Origin: Thermomicrobiales bacterium
GTDB taxonomy: Bacteria; Chloroflexota; Chloroflexia; Thermomicrobiales; UBA6265
Reading direction: 5' to 3'
Assembly: GCA_041390825.1 (NCBI GenBank)
Contig: JAWKPF010000041.1
Location: 1-32,689 of the forward strand
DNA: 32,689 nt
This document shows, piece after piece, positions 1-7,415 of the stretch (position 1 is the stretch's first letter; every line of letters begins with the position of its first letter). The translations under genes and the position numbers were made by a program. The notes below the pieces were generated by a model. The model worked only from the letters and a program-made list of their open reading frames with translations, did not search any database and was not told the origin of the DNA.

Positions 1-5
1 AGCAT
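1..5 (-). CDS. Possible first codons of the next gene of the ABC operon (partial)
   Basis: On the minus strand an ATG lies at 5-3, 14 nt after the stop codon of the neighbouring permease. A GGAG Shine-Dalgarno-like motif sits about 9 nt before it. In dipeptide ABC operons an ATP-binding subunit commonly follows the permeases, so this may be the start of a DppD-type gene. Only one full codon is inside the window, so the product is inference from context. Confidence 0.2.
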
Positions 6-19
6 CCTGCTGCTCTCCG

Positions 20-955
20 TTACCGCTCCATGCGCGGATCGAGCGCGTCTCGAAGACCATTCCCGATCAGGTTGATCGACAGCGCCGTCAGGAAGATCAT
101 CATGCCGGGCAAGAAGACATTGGTCCAGTTCGTCATGTAGTAGTTCTGCGCTTCCAGCAGCATGTTGCCCCACGACGGCCTGGGCGGCTGAACTCCAAGT
201 CCAAGGAAGCTCAGGGCCGCCTCGGTAATGATGAATGCCGGGATGACTTGCGACGCCCAGATCAGCATGATCGGCAACACGTTCGGAAAGATGTGCCGTC
301 CCACCAGGCGTTTGTTGGTCGCACCGTTTACCCTGGCCGCCTCGATATACGGTTGATTTCGGATGGCGATTGTTTCGCCACGGACGATACGGGCGATGCC
401 TGGCCAAAGCAGCAACGAGAAAATGAGCGCGAGCGTGAAATAACCTGGTCGGTAGATCGACGACACGAGGACCAGAATCGAGATCGCTGGAATCGAAAGC
501 AGCACGTCGGCAAACCGCATGAACGCGGTATCAGTCCACCCAAGCGCGAACCCCGAGACCATGCCAATTGTCGAACCGATCAGGAGCGTCACCAGCGCGG
601 CCATCGTCGCAAAGACCAGCGACACTCGGCCACCATAGGCGAGCCTGGTAAGCACGTCGCGCCCATTTGCGTCGCTGCCAAGGATGAATCCGTTCTCGCC
701 CGGTTGCGATCGGGCGAGGTCGAGGTGATTCTCCTCGTAGTCGAATCCGGTGACGTATGAGGAGATGAATCCGGCGCTCAGAGAGAAAACGACGATCACG
801 ATAAGCACCGCCAACGCCACGACCGCCACGCGGTTGCGTTTGAACCGCCGCCAGGCGCGGGCTGCATTGCCACCGCGTGCAGGAACGAGCGTGGACCAGT
901 TCGACTCGAGCGCCATCCGCTCGGTCGTCTCGTTGGCCGAGGTCGCTTCGCTCAA
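20..955 (-). CDS. Dipeptide/nickel-type ABC transporter permease, DppC family (second pair)
   Basis: This 311-residue integral membrane subunit forms half of the channel of a peptide, nickel or related solute importer in the cytoplasmic membrane. The DppC/OppC pattern is clear: a soluble N-terminus, a first membrane helix at about residues 43-65, then the core permease domain. That domain carries the ATPase-contact EAA loop near EAARVNGAT, the FLGLGVQPPRPSWG motif and the family ending GLRDALDPR. The start is TTG at 955, 3 nt after the stop of the upstream DppB gene, so translation is probably coupled; an ATG at 916 is a possible alternative. It is the last complete gene of a five-gene minus-strand operon. 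The substrate cannot be told from sequence. Confidence 0.92.
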   Translation of the reverse strand: MSEATSANETTERMALESNWSTLVPARGGNAARAWRRFKRNRVAVVALAVLIVIVVFSLSAGFISSYVTGFDYEENHLDLARSQPGENGFILGSDANGRDVLTRLAYGGRVSLVFATMAALVTLLIGSTIGMVSGFALGWTDTAFMRFADVLLSIPAISILVLVSSIYRPGYFTLALIFSLLLWPGIARIVRGETIAIRNQPYIEAARVNGATNKRLVGRHIFPNVLPIMLIWASQVIPAFIITEAALSFLGLGVQPPRPSWGNMLLEAQNYYMTNWTNVFLPGMMIFLTALSINLIGNGLRDALDPRMER

Positions 956-958
956 CCG

Positions 959-1930
959 CTACCCCTTGTGCGCGATGCGCGGATCGGCAAGCGAATAGAA
1001 GATGTCGGCCAGCAGATTGCCAAGCATCGTCAGAAAGGCGAAAAAGAGCGTCGCGCCCATGATGAGCGTGTAGTCATTCGCCTGGGTGGCATTCAGCGTG
1101 AGCCGGCCAAGTCCGTTCCAGGCAAAGATCTGTTCGATCAGATAGGCGCCGCCGAACACTTCAGGAAGCGCCAATCCGACCAGCGTCACCAGTGGGAGCA
1201 GCGCATTTCGGAAGGCATGACCGTACATCACGCTCCGGCGTGGCAAGCCTTTCGCCTGGGCGGTGCGGATATAGTCCTGTCCGATGGTTTCGAGCATCGA
1301 TGCCCTGATGAATCGGGTCCAACCCGCGACCTGGACGATGGCCAGGGCAGACGCGGGCAAGATGAGATGCTCGATGCGGTCAGCAACTCCGCCGGTCGTG
1401 CGCATATCCTGCATGCCGCTGGCTGGCAGGTATGGGAGGCCCCATTCCTTGAACTTCACCGCGAAAAGAATGATGAGCAACAGCCCCATCCAGAAGCTGG
1501 GGATCGCCGCCAGCGCGGTGACCACCACGTTGGAAGCTTGGTCGAACACGGAGTTGTGCTTGACGGCTGCCAGCACACCCAGCGGCACCGAGATCGATAG
1601 CGCCAGGACCAGCGAGGTGCAGGTGAGGAGCAACGTGTTTGGAAGCACTCCCAGTATGCGGTCGGTAACCGGCGTGTAGTTGGTCAGTGAGAGCCCCATG
1701 TCTCCCTGGAGCAGATCGCCAAGCCAGTTCGCATAGCGCTCGTACCATGGCCGGTCGAGTCCCAGGTTCTGGGTGATCCGTTCGATATCTTCCGGGCGAG
1801 CGCGCGGGTTCATTTGCATCGAGCTGACCGGGCTGCCGGGAACGAAGTTCACGATGGCGAACGTCAGGAAGGTGACACCGAGCAGGAGAGGAATCATCTG
1901 CAACAACCGGCGGACAATGAACCCGATCAC
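959..1930 (-). CDS. Dipeptide/nickel-type ABC transporter permease, DppB family (second pair)
   Basis: This 323-residue inner-membrane permease pairs with the following DppC to form the translocation channel. It opens with the classic DppB N-terminus (IVRRLLQMIPLLLGVTFLTF) and the LGLDRPWYERY segment. The QDYIRTAQAKG loop near residue 215 is the ATPase-coupling region, and the end is the family ending ADPRI. The start is GTG at 1930; no strong ribosome-binding site is visible. It lies 40 nt downstream of the first DppC gene (1971-2930). Together with 20-955 it makes a second complete permease pair in one operon. Confidence 0.92.
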   Translation of the reverse strand: MIGFIVRRLLQMIPLLLGVTFLTFAIVNFVPGSPVSSMQMNPRARPEDIERITQNLGLDRPWYERYANWLGDLLQGDMGLSLTNYTPVTDRILGVLPNTLLLTCTSLVLALSISVPLGVLAAVKHNSVFDQASNVVVTALAAIPSFWMGLLLIILFAVKFKEWGLPYLPASGMQDMRTTGGVADRIEHLILPASALAIVQVAGWTRFIRASMLETIGQDYIRTAQAKGLPRRSVMYGHAFRNALLPLVTLVGLALPEVFGGAYLIEQIFAWNGLGRLTLNATQANDYTLIMGATLFFAFLTMLGNLLADIFYSLADPRIAHKG

Positions 1931-1970
1931 GAGGCCGGACCCTGCTGAGGCGGTCGAAACATCCGGGCGA

Positions 1971-2930
1971 CTAGTCGTTCAAGCGGGGATCGAGCGCGTC
2001 ACGCAATCCCAATCCGACCAGGTAGGTGCAGAGTGAGGTCAGGAAGATCATGAATCCGGGGAAAAAGACGAACGTCCACGATTGGCGAACAAACTGCTTC
2101 GCTTCCTGCAGCATGTTGCCCCAGGACGGCTGCGGCGCTTGCACACCAAGACCGAGATAGCTCAGGGTTGCTTCGGTAAGGATGAGCCCGGGAATGGCAA
2201 GCGCGGAATAGACGATGAGCTGCGGAATGATGTTCGGCATCAAATGGCGCACGATGATGCGCTTGTCTGAGGCTCCGATCACCCGGCTCGCTTCGACGAA
2301 CTCCTGATTCTTGAGTGTCAGGACTTGTCCGCGGACGAGTCGCGAAATTCCCGCCCAGCTCACCAGTGAGATCAGGATCGCGAGCTGCCATGGAGACGGA
2401 TGGTAGAACGAGGAAACGAGAATAAGCAGCACCAGTGTGGGGATCGAGAGCAAGACATCGGCACTCCGCATGAGGAATGTGTCGACCCAGCCACCGAAAT
2501 AGCCCGAAATCGAACCGATCGTCCCGCCCAGAATGAGAAGCGAGAACGTTGCGAGACCAGCGACGAGCAGACTGACTCGCCCTCCATACGCCAATCGAGT
2601 CAGGATGTCTCGTCCGTTGCCATCGGCGCCGAGGATGTAGTCACCAGTACCTGGCGCCGCAAGCTTGTCGCCCAGGTGGTTTTCGTAATAGTTGAATCCC
2701 GTGAAGTGCGAGACTACCGGGGCGAGGATCGCGAACAGGAAGATTCCGATGGTAACGATGAGCGCAACCAACGAGAGGCGGTTTGCCTTGAATCGCCGCC
2801 ACGCCCGATGCCAATTGCTCTCGATTGGCCGAGCCCGTCCAAGTCCTTCGAAGTCGATCGACACCTGTTGCTCGGCCTGATCGCCCATGAACGGATCGGT
2901 GGTGCCGGAATAGAGTTGTTCGGTCTGCAT
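1971..2930 (-). CDS. Dipeptide/nickel-type ABC transporter permease, DppC family (first pair)
   Basis: This 319-residue permease is homologous to the product of 20-955; large parts read alike by eye, for example the GNGRD, TRLAYGGRVSLL and DVLLSIP segments. A long hydrophilic N-terminus precedes the first membrane helix at about residues 52-75. The EAA-type loop EASRVIGASDKR and the ending GLGLRDALDPR identify the DppC family. The start is ATG at 2930, 28 nt after the DppB gene. With 2959-3924 it forms the first permease pair after the binding-protein gene. Substrate specificity is unknown. Confidence 0.92.
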   Translation of the reverse strand: MQTEQLYSGTTDPFMGDQAEQQVSIDFEGLGRARPIESNWHRAWRRFKANRLSLVALIVTIGIFLFAILAPVVSHFTGFNYYENHLGDKLAAPGTGDYILGADGNGRDILTRLAYGGRVSLLVAGLATFSLLILGGTIGSISGYFGGWVDTFLMRSADVLLSIPTLVLLILVSSFYHPSPWQLAILISLVSWAGISRLVRGQVLTLKNQEFVEASRVIGASDKRIIVRHLMPNIIPQLIVYSALAIPGLILTEATLSYLGLGVQAPQPSWGNMLQEAKQFVRQSWTFVFFPGFMIFLTSLCTYLVGLGLRDALDPRLND

Positions 2931-2958
2931 GGTTCTCGGACTCCGTCGCGCCGAACGC

Positions 2959-3924
2959 TCAGTCTAGCCGGATCCGTGGATCGACCACGGCGTACAGCAG
3001 ATCGGCCACGAGATTTCCGATGATAACGAGCACCGCAAAGATCAGCGTAATGCCCATCACGAGCGTATGGTCCTTGTCGCCGATCGCGGTGATCGTAAGT
3101 CGGCCCATGCCCGGATAGGCAAAGACATTCTCGACAACCAGCGCGCCCGCGAAGATATCCGGAATCGTCAAGCCAACGATCGTCACCAGCGGAATGAGCG
3201 CGTTGCGCAGCCCATGACCGTAGAGAATCGACTTCTCGCGAAGTCCGCGTGCGCGGGCAGCCCGCATATAGTCCTGGCCGAGCACTTCGAGCATGTTCGA
3301 GCGCACCCAGAAGAGCCAGATACCCACTTGCGGAATGACAAGCGCGGTGATCGGCAGGATCAAGTGCTCGATTCGGTCTTTGATGCCGCCGTCCCCTCTC
3401 AGGTCGCGCACACCTCCGACTGGTAGCGACGGGAACCCCCACTTATCGAACTGCACTGAAAAGATGATGATCAGCAGGAGCCCGAGCCACACCGTGGGAA
3501 TCGCATAGCCGGCCACCGAGAGCACGCTGGTGACGCGATCGACGATCCCATTGCGGTGGGTGGCTGCGTAGATTCCCAGCGGCACTGCAATCGCCAACGA
3601 GATGGTCGTGGACAAGAGTGAGAGCAGGAGGGTATTGAACATCACCTCCTGGATGCGATCGGTGACCGGGCGGAAGTTGATGAGCGACAGTCCCAGATCG
3701 CCGCGCAGGACATTCCCGACCCAAATGAAGTAGCGCTTCCAAACCGGCTCATCCAGCCCAAGGTTGTGCCGGATACGTTCGATGTCCTCGGGCTTGACCC
3801 GCGGGTTGAACTCCATGTTCTGCAGCGGACTGCCAGCCGCGTTGATGATGAGGAACGTGATGAGCGTGATCCCGAACAGGATCGGAATCATCTGCAGCAG
3901 TCGCCGAACAATGTACCGGAGCAT
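2959..3924 (-). CDS. Dipeptide/nickel-type ABC transporter permease, DppB family (first pair)
   Basis: This 321-residue membrane subunit starts with MLRYIVRRLLQMIPILFG and ends with DPRIRLD, both typical of DppB. The QDYMRAARARG loop is the ATPase-contact region, and about six membrane helices are visible. The ATG at 3924 has a plausible GAGG Shine-Dalgarno motif about 8-10 nt upstream. It is the first permease gene after the substrate-binding protein, from which it is separated by 114 nt containing a strong stem-loop (4000-4028). It should dimerise with a DppC subunit, but with two DppC genes in the operon the true pairing is not certain. Confidence 0.92.
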   Translation of the reverse strand: MLRYIVRRLLQMIPILFGITLITFLIINAAGSPLQNMEFNPRVKPEDIERIRHNLGLDEPVWKRYFIWVGNVLRGDLGLSLINFRPVTDRIQEVMFNTLLLSLLSTTISLAIAVPLGIYAATHRNGIVDRVTSVLSVAGYAIPTVWLGLLLIIIFSVQFDKWGFPSLPVGGVRDLRGDGGIKDRIEHLILPITALVIPQVGIWLFWVRSNMLEVLGQDYMRAARARGLREKSILYGHGLRNALIPLVTIVGLTIPDIFAGALVVENVFAYPGMGRLTITAIGDKDHTLVMGITLIFAVLVIIGNLVADLLYAVVDPRIRLD

Positions 3925-3999
3925 GAAGGTGACCTCGACGAGGACGTCGGTATGGCGCGCCTAAGGGGTACTGCCTGAGAGCATAGCGCAAACAAAGAA

Positions 4000-4028
4000 G
4001 CGTCGGGAGGAACGAATCCTCCCGACGC
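4000..4028 (-). terminator. Stem-loop between binding-protein and permease genes, terminator-like
   Basis: A perfect 12-bp inverted repeat (arms 4000-4011 and 4017-4028, loop of 5 nt) lies just after the stop of the substrate-binding-protein gene on the minus strand. It is followed in transcript direction by the T-rich but interrupted run TTCTTTGTTTG. It could be an intrinsic terminator of moderate strength or an RNA-stabilising stem. Either way it would let the binding protein be made in excess over the permeases encoded beyond it. Confidence 0.7.
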
Positions 4029-4038
4029 AACTGTACTT

Positions 4039-5892
4039 TTATTCGGCGACAGCCACGTATGGCAGCGACCAGAGCAAGTTGCCCGTGCGCGGGGAGAAGT
4101 TCACCATGCGCTTGTTGTAGCCGGTGCGATCCTTGCGGAACCAGTTGATGATAATCGGGGCATCGTCGTTGACGATGTTCGAGGCCTTCACCAACAGATC
4201 GAAGCGCTCCTTCGGATCGAGCGTCGTGCTCGCAGCAGTGTTCGCCTCGTCATAGGCCGGGTTCGAGTACTTCATGAAGTTGAAGCCCGCGCCATAGGAG
4301 TCGGTGCCGAACATTGCCGACTGATCTCCCGAGGGGGACGCCCAGTCGAACGCCAGCATGCACATCTGGTAATCGAAGGTCTCGGTGATCGCCGGGATCA
4401 GCACGGTATCGAAGTCGACCGAGGTCGGCTGCGCATCGACTCCGACAGCCTTCCAAAAGTCCTGTGCTGCCGAAGCGATCTGATCGTTGGTCGAGGCCGC
4501 GCCGTACATGATCTCGAAGGAGAGCTTCACGCCATCCTTCTCGCGAATGCCGTCCGAACCGGCAACCCAACCAGCTTCGTCGAGGAGCGAGTTGGCCTTG
4601 TCGACATCGTAGTTGTAGACGGTATTGATCAGTTCGGGAGCATAGGCTTCGGAGAGGGTCGGCTGCGTGCCATTGGCGACCTCGCCATAGCCGAGCAGGA
4701 CGCTATCGACCAACGCCTGGCGGTCGAGGGCATAGATCAGTGCCTGGCGAACCTTGACGTCCTGGAAGAGCGGAGTCTTCTCGGGGTCGAGGTTGTAGCC
4801 AAAGAAACCGAACTGGTACGAGTCGTAGACATCGACGTTCAGGTTCTCCTCGGCCTGCAGGCTCTCGACATCGGCCGGGGTGACCGGGTCCATCAGCATG
4901 TCGAGATCGCCAGCGCGCAGCGCCTCGGTCACAGCAGTGTCGTCCGGCCAAACCTGGAAGATCACTGTCTCCACGGCCGGGACTCTGTCCCAGTAGTCTT
5001 CGTTGCGAACCAGAGTGGTGGTGCCTTCGCCTTCGTTCAGTTCGACGAACTTGAACGGGCCAGAACCCACGACGCGGGACGGGTCGGTGCCCGTGCTGCC
5101 CGGATCGGTCTGCCACTCTTCGACCGGAACGTCGCCCCAAATGCTGGACGGCAGCACCGGCAGCGCAATGTTCGGGAAGACGACCAACTGCGGGAAGGCC
5201 TCGAGCGTCACCCACTGGAAGGTCTTGTCATCGATCGCGGTCCACGACTCGAGGGTCGCAAGGAAAGAGCTCGAGTACGAGCTGCCCGAGTTCTCGTTCG
5301 CCTGCGCATCACAGACCATCACCACGTCCTGCGCCGTCACCGGCGTGCCATCGTGGAAGGTCGCGTCTGCATTCAGGTAGAAGGTATAGGTGCGGCCGTC
5401 TTCTGCGATCTCGTAGTAGTCGGCAAGGCCCGGGACGAAGAACTGCCCATTGAGCAGGTACTCGGCATTGTTGTCCGGGTTCGGGAAGGCGCCAACGAGC
5501 GACTCGAACATCAGACCGCAAATGTCTTGCGTCGGGAAATTGTCCGCGAAGAAGTAGTTCACCGTGGTCAAGTTCGAGGACGAGGTGCTGCCGAGAATCA
5601 ACGTGCCGCCGGCCGGCTGCTCTTCGAGGGTGAAGGGATACACCTCACCCAGCATGGCCTTGTATTCCTCGCGCGTCAACGACTTGAAGCCGCCCGGCAG
5701 CGCCACGTCACCGGTTGCCGGCTCAGGAGTCGCATCCTGTGCAGAGGCCGGAACGCCGCGCATGAACATCGACAGGCCTGCGGCCGAGAGTCCAATTTGG
5801 CTGGCGCGCAGCATGAGCGTGCGGCGATCGATCTGCCCGGAAAGGAACTCCTTGTATAGTTCGTTGAGCTTGTTGACTGGTCGTTCCGACAT
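4039..5892 (-). CDS. Peptide/nickel-type ABC transporter substrate-binding protein (solute-binding family 5)
   Basis: This 617-residue exported protein captures solute outside the membrane and delivers it to the DppBC permeases encoded next. The N-terminus carries a signal peptide with a twin arginine at residues 23-24 (IDRRTLMLRAS), a hydrophobic stretch and a likely AxA cleavage site near residue 51. This looks like a Tat-dependent export signal, although the motif is not the strict consensus. The mature part has the family-5 layout, with TFHDGTPVTAQDVV, VVGSGPFKFVE, NEDYWDRVP and DVKVRQALIYALDR. The reading frame extends to 6078, but ATG 5892 is chosen because GAGGAG lies 6 nt before it and the signal peptide starts there. 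It is the first gene of the operon. The ligand is not predictable. Confidence 0.92.
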   Translation of the reverse strand: MSERPVNKLNELYKEFLSGQIDRRTLMLRASQIGLSAAGLSMFMRGVPASAQDATPEPATGDVALPGGFKSLTREEYKAMLGEVYPFTLEEQPAGGTLILGSTSSSNLTTVNYFFADNFPTQDICGLMFESLVGAFPNPDNNAEYLLNGQFFVPGLADYYEIAEDGRTYTFYLNADATFHDGTPVTAQDVVMVCDAQANENSGSSYSSSFLATLESWTAIDDKTFQWVTLEAFPQLVVFPNIALPVLPSSIWGDVPVEEWQTDPGSTGTDPSRVVGSGPFKFVELNEGEGTTTLVRNEDYWDRVPAVETVIFQVWPDDTAVTEALRAGDLDMLMDPVTPADVESLQAEENLNVDVYDSYQFGFFGYNLDPEKTPLFQDVKVRQALIYALDRQALVDSVLLGYGEVANGTQPTLSEAYAPELINTVYNYDVDKANSLLDEAGWVAGSDGIREKDGVKLSFEIMYGAASTNDQIASAAQDFWKAVGVDAQPTSVDFDTVLIPAITETFDYQMCMLAFDWASPSGDQSAMFGTDSYGAGFNFMKYSNPAYDEANTAASTTLDPKERFDLLVKASNIVNDDAPIIINWFRKDRTGYNKRMVNFSPRTGNLLWSLPYVAVAE

Positions 5893-5985
5893 GTTTCTCC
5901 TCTGTTCGCGAACTCGCGTGACCCTGCCGTCTCGCGAGCAAAAACCTACGATGAACCTGTTCGAATCCAGCAATCTGGCTGGAAA

Positions 5986-6019
5986 ACCATCGGATATCTT
6001 ACCATCGGCTGAGGATATC
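5986..6019. repeat. Short direct repeats in the divergent intergenic region
   Basis: The 219-nt space between the binding-protein gene (minus) and larE (plus) contains ACCATCGG at 5986-5993 and again at 6001-6008, and GGATATC at 5992-5998 and 6013-6019. The first pair is spaced 15 nt start to start, the second 21. Their place upstream of two divergent genes would suit a regulator site, but the copies are short and could be chance. Confidence 0.25.
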
Positions 6020-6111
6020 AACCGAAATTGAAGGATTTCCAAAGTCCTGATGAAGATTCGGTTAATTCTCACCCGCAACTGCGCCCCTGCCCGGGCGCCA
6101 ATGGAGCAGAC

Positions 6112-6954
6112 GTGCCGCAGATCGAATCGCTTTCACCAGAGCTCGAAACGAAGTGGAACGCGCTCCTGGGTGCGATCGGCTCCCTCGGTTCATGTGTGGT
6201 GGCATTCTCCGGTGGCGTCGACAGCGCGCTGCTGTTGAAGGCGAGCGTTCTCGCGCTCGGCAATCGCGCCGTCGCAGCCACCGGTTTGTCCGAGACCTAT
6301 GCCCCTGAAGAAATGGAAGAAGCGCGTGCGGTCGCCGCGGAGATCGGCGCGGTGCACGTCATGGTCCGCACCATGGAGCTCACCGACCCCCGCTATGCGA
6401 ACAACTCCCACCAACGCTGCTACTTCTGCAAGACAGAGCTCTACACGCAGCTCCAGGCGTACGCGGCCCAACATGGATATGCTGCAGTGCTCGACGGCAC
6501 CAACGCGGACGACCTTGGGGATTTTCGGCCCGGCATTCGCGCGGCGAATCAACTTGGGGTGCGCAGCCCCTTGCAGGAGGCCGGCTTGACCAAGCAGGAG
6601 ATTCGCGATCTCTCACAGTGGCTCGCGCTTCCAACATGGGACAAGCCTGCCGCCGCGTGTCTCTCGTCCCGTTTTGCGTACGGTGACCCGATCACGGTCG
6701 AAAAACTCGCGCAGGTGGCCAAAGCAGAAAGCCACCTGCGCCGTCTTGGCTACCGGGGGTTCCGGGTCCGGCATCATGATGAGATTGCTCGCATCGAGAT
6801 GCCCGCGGACCAACTGGCCGACGCCATCGCCGATCGGGAAGAAATTGCCCGCGGAGTCCGCGCGGCCGGGTATCGGTATGTCACGCTCGATCTGGAAGGC
6901 TACGTGTCCGGTCGGATGAACGAGGGGTTGAATGCGCGTCTCAAGCCGAACTGA
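6112..6954 (+). CDS. larE: LarE-type ATP-dependent sacrificial sulfur transferase
   Basis: This PP-loop (adenine-nucleotide alpha hydrolase) enzyme has about 280 residues. Family knowledge: LarE adenylates a pyridinium dinucleotide carboxylate and adds sulfur while building the nickel-pincer cofactor of lactate racemase-like enzymes. The sequence shows the pyrophosphate loop SGGVDS at residues 33-38, a CYFC pair at 103-106, and a cysteine at about 183 in AAACLSSRFAYG that matches the sulfur-donor position of characterised LarE. The open frame begins at a TTG at 6028, but GTG 6112 is preferred: GGAG lies 5 nt upstream and the length then fits the family. The 3' end overlaps the Rrf2 gene by 23 nt. 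No larA, larB or larC is in the window, so the sulfur acceptor may be different. Confidence 0.85.
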   Translation: MPQIESLSPELETKWNALLGAIGSLGSCVVAFSGGVDSALLLKASVLALGNRAVAATGLSETYAPEEMEEARAVAAEIGAVHVMVRTMELTDPRYANNSHQRCYFCKTELYTQLQAYAAQHGYAAVLDGTNADDLGDFRPGIRAANQLGVRSPLQEAGLTKQEIRDLSQWLALPTWDKPAAACLSSRFAYGDPITVEKLAQVAKAESHLRRLGYRGFRVRHHDEIARIEMPADQLADAIADREEIARGVRAAGYRYVTLDLEGYVSGRMNEGLNARLKPN

Positions 6955-7357
6955 TTATGGAGTCCGCGCGCTCTACGATCTAGCGCTCCACTACGGTCAG
7001 GGAACCGTGCAGAGCCGAGAGATCGCGCAGCGTCAGCAAATGCCAGAAGCGTATCTGCACCAGGTCTTGAGCGCGCTCAACCGCGGCGGTCTGATCCGGA
7101 GCGTGCGTGGTCCCTCCGGCGGTCATGAATTGGCGCGTGATCCGTCGGAAATCACGCTGTTCGACGCCTTTCAGGTTCTGGACAGCGGCGAGATCAACAA
7201 GAACCATCCCCACCAGACACCGATGGGCATGGATCCGGTCCATCAGGTCTGGCACGAACTGAACGACATCTCGGTGGCGTTCCTGCGATCGCTTACCTTC
7301 GAGGATCTGGTCATCCGCTCCAGACAGGGCACCGCGGTTCCGAACTACAGCATATAG
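6932..7357 (+). CDS. Rrf2-family transcriptional regulator
   Basis: This 141-residue DNA-binding protein has an N-terminal winged helix. It shows the Rrf2 signatures DYGVRALYDLALH, a helix-turn-helix around SREIAQRQQMPEAYLHQVLSAL, and the wing GLIRSVRGPSGGHELAR. Iron-sulfur members such as IscR and NsrR bind a cluster through conserved cysteines, but this protein has no cysteine at all. It should therefore sense something else, as CymR does through a protein partner. The ATG at 6932 follows a GAGGGG site and lies inside the end of larE, so the two genes are translationally coupled. Control of sulfur or cofactor genes is a reasonable guess. Confidence 0.88.
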   Translation: MRVSSRTDYGVRALYDLALHYGQGTVQSREIAQRQQMPEAYLHQVLSALNRGGLIRSVRGPSGGHELARDPSEITLFDAFQVLDSGEINKNHPHQTPMGMDPVHQVWHELNDISVAFLRSLTFEDLVIRSRQGTAVPNYSI

Positions 7358-7371
7358 GTCGAGAGCGCCGA

Positions 7372-7412
7372 GGAACTGGAAAGCGCGATGCTCTCCAGTT
7401 CCCGGTTTTCAG
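7372..7412 (+). terminator. Rho-independent terminator after the Rrf2 gene
   Basis: A perfect 9-bp inverted repeat (GGAACTGGA at 7372-7380 and TCCAGTTCC at 7394-7402, 13-nt loop) is followed on the plus strand by CGGTTTTCAGTTCTT. It sits in the 58-nt gap between the convergent Rrf2 and aldehyde dehydrogenase genes. The plus-strand tail is T-rich; the minus-strand side is not, so it mainly serves larE-Rrf2. Confidence 0.6.
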
Positions 7413-7415
7413 TTC

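Noticed and set aside
5893..6078. N-terminal extension of the first binding protein
   Set aside because: The added residues precede a complete export signal and lack a ribosome-binding site; GAGGAG before ATG 5892 decides the start.
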